A DNA stretch of 37,665 bases, taken from assembly GCA_025353725.1 (NCBI GenBank), contig JANXOF010000067.1, positions 1 through 37,665 on the forward strand, given 5' to 3'. The notes beneath the pieces were generated by a model. It saw nothing but the letters and a program-made list of their open reading frames with translations. It did no database searches and was not told where the DNA came from. Made by a program: the position numbers and the translations under genes. Positions 31,296-37,665 of this stretch are shown one piece after another (the stretch's first letter is position 1; each line of letters starts with the position of its first letter). The stretch is from Polyangiaceae bacterium (GTDB taxonomy: Bacteria > Myxococcota_A > Polyangia > Polyangiales > Polyangiaceae).

Positions 31296-32468
31296 CTACT
31301 CTTCGTGTGCGGCAGCGACGTCACCGACGAGTCCGGCCGCCTCGCGCTGAGAGACTGGAATGGCCGGCTCGACGGGCGTAGCGGCCGCAATTCCGGGTGG
31401 GCGAGGCAGCGGCGCGAAGGCACTTGCTTGATAGCTGGCCCGATCGCTGGCGTGGCTCTCCATAAACTTTGCGAGTTCTCCATACGTCACGCACTTGACC
31501 TCGGGTAGACCGCAAACCTTCTTTGTAAAGGCTTGCATCGCCTCCCAATAGGCACCCCCATTCCATTTTGAGAAGTGGTGCCCAATGTGTACGGGGGCTC
31601 GGTTTCCGAAATAATTGTTCTGAAAGTACTGCATGTACGTGTCCAGTGTTTCCTTCTTGTACGTCTCCTTGTTTTCCGGCTTGGGTTCCCCTTTCGAGTG
31701 GGCGTAGTAAAAGTTGTAATCCATCGACAGCGTGTGCTTGCCTGAGCCTACGATTCGAAGTTCGGCGAGCGGAAAGTTCCATATCCCGTCTTGCTTCTCC
31801 GGCCAGTAATTCGCTTCGCCGCTTTTGCTCGTATCATACGAGAACTGTTTCTTTTTTAGCGTCTTGAACATCCCGGAGCTAAATCCGAGCAGGGGCGCCC
31901 GAAACCCTTTGACCTTCTCGATGCCGAAGCCGAGGTTGACGTGCGGAACCCCGGCTGTTTCTGCGGCATTGAAGATGAGCTTGTCGAATTGCTCGAACTC
32001 GTCGTCCCACTCCGCTTCGCTCCATGCCGAGCCGTCGAAGTGCCCATTCGCGTGAGACGCAATTTCATGTCCCTCTGCGTAGGCCTGCCGAACATGATTG
32101 AGGCGCACGCCGATGTTGGCCGCGGGACCACCGAATCCGATATCGGAATGGCCGGCCGCGTGACGCGGTCCGTGGTAAAGTGCCTTCTTCGCTTCGGGGA
32201 GAAAGTATGCGCCGCTCGCGAAGTAGGTGAACTTAGCGCCCGTCTGTTGCGCGAAGGTTCGTGACTCTTGCCAAAAATCGAGGTTGAGAGAACCGTCGAA
32301 GGCGAGCATGACGAACTGGGGCGGCCTTTGTGTGGTGGCCGCTGTCGCTCCCTCCTCGGCGGGATCCGCGCCGTCGCCAGTGTGTCCGCCGCTGCAGCCG
32401 AGGGCGGTCATTGTGCCTAAGGCGAGAGCGAAGGGCGCGATGTGGCGGAAGAGGCGATGCGTATTCAT
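31296..32468 (-). CDS. Polysaccharide deacetylase-family lipoprotein
   Basis: A 390-residue lipoprotein with a NodB-type deacetylase domain. The ATG at 32468 has GGAG 6 bases upstream and gives FRHIAPFALALGTMTALGC, a lipobox at about Cys25. Motif 1 is FVMLAFDGSLN, a variant of the TFDDG motif with one Asp replaced. Motif 2 is HEIASHANGHFDG (H-x3-H metal site). Motif 3 is KGFRAPLLGF (R-x-P). Near the end PVHIGHHFSKWNGG supplies the last His. The variant motif 1 and long inserts mark a subfamily whose substrate is unknown, perhaps a cell-wall or extracellular polysaccharide. The C-terminal tail is Ala/Pro-rich. It heads the three-lipoprotein operon. Confidence 0.88.
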   Translation of the reverse strand: MNTHRLFRHIAPFALALGTMTALGCSGGHTGDGADPAEEGATAATTQRPPQFVMLAFDGSLNLDFWQESRTFAQQTGAKFTYFASGAYFLPEAKKALYHGPRHAAGHSDIGFGGPAANIGVRLNHVRQAYAEGHEIASHANGHFDGSAWSEAEWDDEFEQFDKLIFNAAETAGVPHVNLGFGIEKVKGFRAPLLGFSSGMFKTLKKKQFSYDTSKSGEANYWPEKQDGIWNFPLAELRIVGSGKHTLSMDYNFYYAHSKGEPKPENKETYKKETLDTYMQYFQNNYFGNRAPVHIGHHFSKWNGGAYWEAMQAFTKKVCGLPEVKCVTYGELAKFMESHASDRASYQASAFAPLPRPPGIAAATPVEPAIPVSQREAAGLVGDVAAAHEE

Positions 32469-32780
32469 TTCTGCTCCGAGTCGTCGGTTGGGGTGTGCCC
32501 ACGAATGAGCACAAGGTGTGCCGGGTGCGTGTCGTGTAAGTTCAATGACTTGGAGCCTCGCCTGGGCACAGGAAGCGGAAACCGACGGGCCGCTGATCCA
32601 CCAGGCCCGCTTCTTTCCGAAGCCGACGGAAGCGCCCGACCGGCAGGTCTGCCGGACGTTGGGTGTGCAGCCGCGCGCTGACCTTTTGAACGACCGAGCG
32701 CTTTTACCTTCCACCCGCTGCTGCACGTGACGCTCACTGCGACGGAGGAAGAACGTCGCGAAACGCGATACGCTAGCGAG
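32469..32780. other. 312-base intergenic region with a hairpin
   Basis: I see no gene here. Promoters for the minus-strand lipoprotein operon and the + strand PilZ gene should lie here. One clear hairpin, CCGGCA-GGTC-TGCCGG, is at 32640-32655. A GTG at 32727 would extend the PilZ gene by 18 residues that look unlike the family. Confidence 0.5.
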
Positions 32781-33137
32781 GTGAAGGACAAGCGTGCGTT
32801 TCACCGTGTGCGTCCTGGCGCCAAGTCGCCCGTCGATCTTCAGTTGATGGGCGACGGATTTCTGGAGGGGCGGCGCGCGCACGATATCAGCGAGGGCGGC
32901 GTTGCCATCTACGTTCCTCATAATTTCGACGGCTGCGAACTGAGCGGTGCGGTCGATCTTCTTATTACGTTAGGTAAAGAGCGTCCGTTTATCGTCCGCG
33001 CGGTGATAAGGCATCTCTCCAAAGGAGACGGCTACTTCGGTGTTGAATTTACGCAAATTTCAGACGAAGCTCGCGCGAAGATTCGCACGTACGTCGAGCA
33101 GCGCATGCGTGAACGTGGGCTTCTCTCGTCGCGCTGA
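32781..33137 (+). CDS. PilZ-domain c-di-GMP-binding protein
   Basis: A 118-residue single-domain PilZ protein. Counting from the GTG at 32781, the binding signature R-x3-R is at residues 5-9 (RAFHR), D-x-S-x-x-G is at 35-40 (DISEGG), followed by the beta-strands GVAIYV, SGAVDLLITL, FIVRAVIRHL and GYFGVEFTQI. The domain binds the second messenger c-di-GMP and passes the signal to a partner; stand-alone PilZ proteins in myxobacteria bear on motility and polysaccharide export. GTG at 32727 is the alternative start. It is not obviously coupled to lipA, which starts 366 bases further on. Confidence 0.9.
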   Translation: MKDKRAFHRVRPGAKSPVDLQLMGDGFLEGRRAHDISEGGVAIYVPHNFDGCELSGAVDLLITLGKERPFIVRAVIRHLSKGDGYFGVEFTQISDEARAKIRTYVEQRMRERGLLSSR

Positions 33138-33503
33138 GCCTGTTAGGCGACGGGCTCGGCTGACGAACGGACTTGACCGGTCTTGCCGTGCGTGCGCTAC
33201 CGACAATGACTTTGAGCCACCGTTCCGCGCAGCGAAACTTTAATCCAGCCAGACGCTTGGGTCTCACTGACGACGAGCGAAAGCGCATTGGCGACAACTC
33301 CGAGTACTGCGCTGGACTCTGTTCCCTCGGTACGGAGATTGATGGCGGACGCCGAGCTGGGCCCGAGCGCGACAGGGCTCGACGCGTTGACGGTAGCGCC
33401 CTCGACACACAGAGCCTCCAAGTCTGACCGAAGTAGCGTGCCGCGGACGGGGGCCGAAGCGTGCGTCGTTGACCGTGGTGTGCGGTGACGCTACGTCCGC
33501 GAG
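33138..33503. other. 366-base region between PilZ and lipA
   Basis: No firm gene. The minus strand holds a 74-residue frame with natural-looking composition (listed separately with low confidence). No terminator-like hairpin with a T run and no riboswitch is apparent. GAGG immediately precedes the lipA GTG at 33504. Confidence 0.5.
33197..33421 (-). CDS. Possible small protein or gene remnant
   Basis: A 74-residue frame from a TTG: it opens LEALCVEGATVNASSPVALG and ends WIKVSLRGTVAQSHCR. The composition (Ala, Val, Ser, Leu, Gly) and third-base G/C look like coding sequence, and the frame stays open about 20 codons upstream of the TTG. There is no ribosome site, motif or neighbour support. 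It may be an eroded gene end or chance, since GC-rich DNA makes many such frames. Confidence 0.25.
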   Translation of the reverse strand: MEALCVEGATVNASSPVALGPSSASAINLRTEGTESSAVLGVVANALSLVVSETQASGWIKVSLRGTVAQSHCR

Positions 33504-34595
33504 GTGAGCATCCCCGTCGCTCCTCCTCAGCCGCCAAGCCCGACCGTCTCTCGCTTTGATCCCAAGCCATCGTGGCTGAAGGTCCGAATGCCAGGCGGCG
33601 ACACGTACAATCACCTCAAGCAAACGTTCCGCGAGCTCGACCTTCACACGGTCTGTGAAGAGGCACGCTGCCCGAACGTGGGGGAGTGCTGGACGGAGGG
33701 GACGGCCACCGTGATGCTGCTCGGCGACGTCTGCACGCGGGGCTGCCGCTTTTGCGCGGTGACGACGGGCAATCCGCGAGGCGCTGTCGACGGACGCGAG
33801 CCCGAACACGTGGCGCGAGCGCTCGCACGACTTGGCCTTCAATACGTCGTCCTCACGATGGTCGACCGCGATGATCTCCTCGACGGCGGCGCCTCCCACG
33901 TTTCGCGTACGGTGACGCGTCTTCGCGAGCTTCGTCCAGATATTCTTGTCGAAACGCTGCTTGGCGACTTCGGCGGTCACATGGATTACGTCGATGTCAC
34001 GGTCGACGCGAAGCCTCACGTGTGGGCGCACAACATCGAAGTCGTGGCGCGCCTTCAGCGCACGATCCGCGACGTCCGCTGCAGCTATGAAAAATCGCTC
34101 GGGGTCCTCGCACGCGTCAAGGCGCGCGACCCTGAGTGCGTGACAAAGTCCTCGATTATGGTCGGTATCGGAGAGTGCGACGAGGAAGTCCTCGAGACGC
34201 TGGCGGATCTTCGCAGCGCGGGAGTCGACATCGTGACGCTCGGCCAGTACCTGCGCCCGACGCCGAAACACGCGGCGGTGGATCGTTACGTGACGCCCGC
34301 CACGTTCGACGCGTTTGCTGACGCCGCGCGGAACATGGGGTTTGCTTACGTCGCGAGCGGCCCGCTTGTCCGCAGCTCTTACAAAGCGGCCGAAGTTTAC
34401 GTGCGAAGTATCCTCCGCCCGGGTGATCCGGCGGCAGCCGACGCGCTGATCAAGGAACGACTTGCCGAGGCCAAGCGAGCCGCGCGCGTGGTCGACGGCG
34501 AGGTGGTGGCAGGTTCGGTCACGACAAGCGAGTTTGCGGCACGTACGGCTGCGACTTTGCTTCCTGCCGCGAGTCTCGTCCGCAGAGCTCCGTAG
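33504..34595 (+). CDS. lipA: Lipoyl synthase
   Basis: A 363-residue radical-SAM enzyme that inserts two sulfurs into protein-bound octanoate to make lipoyl groups for pyruvate and 2-oxoglutarate dehydrogenases and the glycine cleavage system. The auxiliary cluster motif C-x4-C-x5-C is Cys51, Cys56 and Cys62 (CEEARCPNVGEC). The radical-SAM motif C-x3-C-x2-C is Cys77, Cys81 and Cys84 (CTRGCRFC). The C-terminal RSSY motif that supplies a Ser ligand to the auxiliary cluster is present (VRSSYKAAE). The C-terminal extension past about residue 315 is longer than in E. coli LipA. GTG start with GAGG directly before. No lipB in the window. Confidence 0.96.
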   Translation: MSIPVAPPQPPSPTVSRFDPKPSWLKVRMPGGDTYNHLKQTFRELDLHTVCEEARCPNVGECWTEGTATVMLLGDVCTRGCRFCAVTTGNPRGAVDGREPEHVARALARLGLQYVVLTMVDRDDLLDGGASHVSRTVTRLRELRPDILVETLLGDFGGHMDYVDVTVDAKPHVWAHNIEVVARLQRTIRDVRCSYEKSLGVLARVKARDPECVTKSSIMVGIGECDEEVLETLADLRSAGVDIVTLGQYLRPTPKHAAVDRYVTPATFDAFADAARNMGFAYVASGPLVRSSYKAAEVYVRSILRPGDPAAADALIKERLAEAKRAARVVDGEVVAGSVTTSEFAARTAATLLPAASLVRRAP

Positions 34596-34753
34596 GTTCT
34601 CGGGCGGCCCTTTCGTTTTTGGTGAGCTTTCGTCTTCCACGCAGGCCTCGAAGCCACGAAACGTTCCAAGGGCCGCGGGTCTTGTGCGCTTCCACCGGGC
34701 GAACGTGCTTAGCTTTCGAAGGCCGGCGCGGTGGAGCCGTCCAGGGAGAGCCG

Positions 34754-36580
34754 ATGAGCAAGCGCGTCATTCCGTGGATTCTGTCCTCAAGAACTCTGTG
34801 CACCTTGGCGTCGGTGGGGACGCTCACAGCCCTCGAATGCGCTGCGTGGGCGGGGCCTCGCGTCGAAGGTCCAAGAGGCCGTATAGAGGTCAACTTCGTC
34901 GAAAAAACTGAGGCGGCGGGCGACTTTTTTGCCTTTGACCCGAAGTTTACGACCGTCGACGCCGAACTCGAAAACGAGCTTGTCGTCGACTTGAACGATG
35001 ACCTCGGAGATGACGCTATCCGGGCTCTCGGCGCTGAGTATCAGGTCGATCTCCGCGACAACTCACCGGGAGTGAAGCACGACGGTAACCTCGCCATAGC
35101 CAGGGTCAGCCCTGAGAGCGCCGCGGATCTCATGGTCCGCCTCGAACATGATGCGCGGGTCGAAGGAGTTGAACGGCAAGCGGTAGCGCGCGCGTTTTTT
35201 ACGCCGAATGACCCGAAGTACACCGAGCAGTGGCACATGAAGCGAGCCGGCGCCGAGAAGGCTTGGGACTACGGCTGCGGTGCCGGCGTGACGGTCGCTA
35301 TCGTGGACACGGGGATCGCTTGCTACGACGACGGCGGGTTCATGAAGGGCTCAGACCTCCAAGGCACGGCGTGCGTCGGGGGCTACAACTTCGTCGGTAA
35401 AAACGAAATCGCCGCCGACGACCAAGGGCACGGTACGCACGTCGCGGGCACCATTGCTCAAACAACCCACAACGGCGTGGGCGTCGCAGGTCTCGCCCAT
35501 TGCGCGAAGTTGATGCCGGTCAAGGTGCTCTCCAAAGGAGGGTGGGGGACGATGGCTGATGTCGCGGAGGGCATCCGCTGGGCCGCCGATCACGGCGCGC
35601 AAGTCATCAATCTCTCGCTCGGCTCTTCCGCAAAGAGCAAGGTTGTCGAGAGCGCGGTCACGTACGCCTACAAGAAGGGCGTCGTCGTCGTGGCGGCCGC
35701 AGGCAACTCGGGAAAGTCCGTGGGCTACCCAGCGGCTTATCCGGGCGCCATCGCCGTGAGTGCGACCGATAAAAACGACGCCATCGCGTGGTTTTCGTCC
35801 CGTGGACCCGAGGTGGCTATCGGCGCGCCCGGCGTGGGCGTGACGCAGCAAACAATATGCGAAGAGGGCAAAAACAGGTGTGAGCAGTGGGGCGTCTTCA
35901 ACGGTACGAGCATGGCCGCTCCGCACGTGGCCGGAGCCGCCGCGATTCTCGTGGGGCAGGGGGTTACGGATCCCGAAGCGGTAAAGGCGATTCTGCAGGC
36001 TTCAGCGACGCCGAAAGAGGAGAAAGAACTCTTCGGCGCGGGCATTTTAGAGGCAGGCAAAGCCTCGATGCAGACACATTGGGCGCACCTCGGCGTTCGT
36101 GTCGCGGCGCTGCTCGCTCTCTCGTTCATCGTTGCCCGCCGTATCAAGCGGAAGGGAGGCGTTCTCGAACGTGGACAAGGAAAGTGGTTCGGTGCGCTCT
36201 TTGCCAGTCTCGGGTTGCTGCCGTTTCTCCCTGCGCTCGGGGTTCCTGCGCGTCTCGGTGCTCTGCGGTGGGTCGCCGAACTCGCGATGAGGCCCCTGGG
36301 TGAATGGGATCTCCTGCTCGATGCGGGAGCTCACCGGTGGCTGCTTCTCGCGAGTGCGCTTCCCGCGTTCGGGTTGACGGCGTTCTTCTTCAACCACAAG
36401 CGGCTTCGCCCGTTCGTGGGCGGTGTTGCGCTCGGTAGCGCGGCGCTCCTCGTTCAACTCGGCGTGAGCGGCGAGACCTTTTTCGCGCTCGGGTCGTTTG
36501 GCCTTCGGGTTTTCTGTGTCGCCAACGTGGCGGCTTGCCTTTGGGTGGCGCGCATGAGCCTCGACGCCAAGCGCGCGTAG
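34754..36580 (+). CDS. Membrane-anchored subtilisin-like protease (S8 family)
   Basis: A 608-residue protein. The ATG at 34754 (GGGAGAG upstream) starts a signal-like N-terminus (VIPWILSSRTLCTLASVGTLTALECAAWAG). Residues about 65-148 look like an inhibitor-type propeptide. The S8 catalytic domain has Asp185 (VAIVDTG), His226 (GHGTHVAG), the oxyanion Asn318 (AAAGNSG) and Ser386 (NGTSMAAPHVAG). From about 445 to the end there are four or five hydrophobic helices, starting with HLGVRVAALLALSFIVARRIK followed by basic residues, so the protease domain probably faces the periplasm and stays tethered in the inner membrane. That C-terminal module is unusual for subtilisins. The role may be surface or periplasmic processing. 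Confidence 0.9.
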   Translation: MSKRVIPWILSSRTLCTLASVGTLTALECAAWAGPRVEGPRGRIEVNFVEKTEAAGDFFAFDPKFTTVDAELENELVVDLNDDLGDDAIRALGAEYQVDLRDNSPGVKHDGNLAIARVSPESAADLMVRLEHDARVEGVERQAVARAFFTPNDPKYTEQWHMKRAGAEKAWDYGCGAGVTVAIVDTGIACYDDGGFMKGSDLQGTACVGGYNFVGKNEIAADDQGHGTHVAGTIAQTTHNGVGVAGLAHCAKLMPVKVLSKGGWGTMADVAEGIRWAADHGAQVINLSLGSSAKSKVVESAVTYAYKKGVVVVAAAGNSGKSVGYPAAYPGAIAVSATDKNDAIAWFSSRGPEVAIGAPGVGVTQQTICEEGKNRCEQWGVFNGTSMAAPHVAGAAAILVGQGVTDPEAVKAILQASATPKEEKELFGAGILEAGKASMQTHWAHLGVRVAALLALSFIVARRIKRKGGVLERGQGKWFGALFASLGLLPFLPALGVPARLGALRWVAELAMRPLGEWDLLLDAGAHRWLLLASALPAFGLTAFFFNHKRLRPFVGGVALGSAALLVQLGVSGETFFALGSFGLRVFCVANVAACLWVARMSLDAKRA

Positions 36581-36693
36581 CGCAATCGAGTAGCGAAACG
36601 CGGTTGCTGGGCGTGCGCTTGGAGCCGCAGAACGAGCGACAGTCCCGCACGTAAAGCCGTAAACGGTCCATCCCTCGGGCGCGTGCCTTGAAC

Positions 36694-36708
36694 TTTTGCG
36701 AAGCAAAA
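36694..36708. promoter_or_regulatory. Inverted repeat upstream of the repeat-tail gene
   Basis: TTTTGC-GAA-GCAAAA is a perfect 6-3-6 inverted repeat ending 18 bases before the ATG at 36727, placed where an operator overlapping the promoter or leader would sit. It is AT-rich against a GC-rich background. Confidence 0.45.
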
Positions 36709-36726
36709 CGTGGTACGCGTTCCTTG

Positions 36727-37665
36727 ATGACTACCCGAGTCGCTATCGGTGACGGCGTGAGACGCGCGAAGACCTCGGCCAGTGTGCCCGCGAGCGACGA
36801 GGCGCGCCGCGCCGCTGCAATTGTCGCGGAACTCGGTAAAGACGCCGGAAGCGAGCACGTGTTCGAGGCGTTCGAGGAGCTCGACGCATTGCCGCCGGAG
36901 GTCGTGCGGTCCGTCCTCGCGCCGCTCACCGGGCCGGCGCCGGGACTGTCGCATCTCGATGACGCCACGCGCTACGCGCACGGGTTTGCCGCGGCGCCGC
37001 TCGTTGTGCGCACGGTGAGGATCGTTAGGCCGGAGCGCGCGGAGGAGCTGAGTCGAGCGGGTCGAGAGCAGGTGCGGACCGCGGGGATGATGTGGGACGG
37101 GCTCGACCTTCAAGCGACGGCTCGATTCGCTCGGGACGGCAGCGAAGCTTCGCTTGCCGGGACGCTCGAGCGTCGCCTGGTGACCGATCCCGACGGCACG
37201 CCGTTGTTTGACTTGCTTCTTTACGGCGAAGGCAGTGGCGTTATTTTCACGACGGGGACCACGAACGTTGTCGGCGCCATTGCGTACGGCACCGTCGAAC
37301 TGAGCGACCGTCGAATCCGTGCCGCGCTCCAGGCATCCCTCGCGGTTACCGAGGTCGAGCCGGTCACCGTAGTGATGACGGATCCATCGCTGTCTCCAGC
37401 GGTTTCGTTCGCTACTCCGCTCCCGGCCGAATCGGTCGAAGCGCAGCCTGTCGCGAAATCCAAAGCGGCGCGAAGCCGGGCGCCAGCTTCGACGGCAACA
37501 AGCGCGGTGTCGGTCGCGAAGAAGCCTGTCGCGCCGGCGAAGAAGCCTGTCGCGCCGGCGAAGAAGCCTGTCGCGCCGGCGAAGAAGCCTGTCGCGCCGG
37601 CGAAGAAGCCTGTCGCGCCGGCGAAGAAGCCTGTCGCGCCCTCGAAGAAGCCTGTCGCGCCGGCG
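36727..37665 (+). CDS. Unknown protein with a Lys/Pro/Ala heptad tail (partial, runs off the right edge)
   Basis: The frame is open from the ATG at 36727 to the last base (313 codons), so the C-terminus is missing. Residues about 1-215 look like a folded domain: HVFEAFEELDALPPEVVRSV, LSHLDDATRYAHGFAAAPLV, FARDGSEASLAGTLERRLV, FDLLLYGEGSGVIFTTGTTN and AYGTVELSDRRIRAALQASL. I do not recognise it. From about 230 the sequence becomes Ala/Pro/Lys-rich, and from residue 264 it is seven tandem AKKPVAP heptads (one begins with Ser). Such tails resemble histone-H1-like or AlgP-like tails that contact DNA or other polyanions; this is inference. No signal peptide. Confidence 0.8.
   Translation, partial: MTTRVAIGDGVRRAKTSASVPASDEARRAAAIVAELGKDAGSEHVFEAFEELDALPPEVVRSVLAPLTGPAPGLSHLDDATRYAHGFAAAPLVVRTVRIVRPERAEELSRAGREQVRTAGMMWDGLDLQATARFARDGSEASLAGTLERRLVTDPDGTPLFDLLLYGEGSGVIFTTGTTNVVGAIAYGTVELSDRRIRAALQASLAVTEVEPVTVVMTDPSLSPAVSFATPLPAESVEAQPVAKSKAARSRAPASTATSAVSVAKKPVAPAKKPVAPAKKPVAPAKKPVAPAKKPVAPAKKPVAPSKKPVAPA
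37516..37662 (+). repeat. Seven tandem 21-base repeats encoding AKKPVAP
   Basis: The unit GCGAAGAAGCCTGTCGCGCC plus one base repeats in frame seven times. The first five units are identical, the sixth ends in C and the seventh begins TCG (Ser). Near identity at DNA level points to recent slippage or unequal exchange, and copy number may vary between strains. The array may continue past the edge. Confidence 0.92.

Noticed and set aside
37516-37665. Possible CRISPR-like array
   Set aside because: The 21-base units are directly adjacent with no spacers and stay in frame as AKKPVAP, so this is a coding minisatellite.

Overview
This GC-rich window carries about 34 recognisable protein genes, one decayed gene, a gene cut off at the right edge and no RNA genes, CRISPR arrays, insertion sequences or phage genes. 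The style points to a myxobacterium-like member of Myxococcota, most likely a Polyangia relative. Many genes are lipoproteins with a Cys lipobox followed by an Ala/Asp/Gly-rich linker. There are also NHL-propeller, YHYH, RCC1-like, trypsin-like and subtilisin proteins, a bactofilin, a PilZ protein, and GTG/TTG starts. The taxonomic call is inference from gene style; there is no rRNA to confirm it.

Layout. 1-2344: tail of an unknown gene, a sulfatase-fold lipoprotein and glyoxalase II (gloB), all +. 2399-5579: a minus-strand operon of an unknown protein, a FemAB-like acyltransferase and a DUF805-SRPBCC fusion. 5646-6726: Pal-like OmpA lipoprotein convergent with a bactofilin. 6727-7843: a gene-poor stretch with inverted repeats and a broken lipoprotein/RCC1-like gene. 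7919-12928: urocanase, two lipoprotein or exported proteins, a VOC protein, a 43-residue membrane protein and a CPBP protease. 13087-14858: DHH-family protein translationally coupled to a glycerophosphodiesterase that appears to start at CTG. 14935-16315: a LolA-like lipoprotein and a SmtB-type ArsR regulator, divergent from an Rsm22-type methyltransferase (16434-17708). 17774-20171: thiE plus an unknown membrane protein, stop-to-stop with holB. 20362-23595: trypsin-like lipoprotein and a large NHL lipoprotein. 23632-26249: carotenoid oxygenase divergent from a TetR regulator, with two matching 19-bp palindromes between them, then a four-helix membrane protein. 26269-29045: crotonase and 3-hydroxyacyl-CoA dehydrogenase (an overlapping pair), a TPR lipoprotein and a small helical protein. 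29075-32468: an operon of three exported lipoproteins (polysaccharide deacetylase, trypsin-like protease, CapA-like phosphoesterase-fold protein). 32781-37665: PilZ, lipoyl synthase, a membrane-tethered subtilisin, and an unknown protein ending in an AKKPVAP repeat that runs off the window.

How it works together. Most of the window is housekeeping metabolism (methylglyoxal detoxification, histidine and fatty-acid breakdown, thiamine and lipoate synthesis, replication clamp loading) mixed with secreted or envelope proteins. The most system-like units are the carotenoid oxygenase/TetR switch, the three-lipoprotein envelope operon at 29075-32468, and the unknown/FemAB-like/DUF805-SRPBCC operon at 2399-5579. 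I did not find a clear new defence or mobile system.
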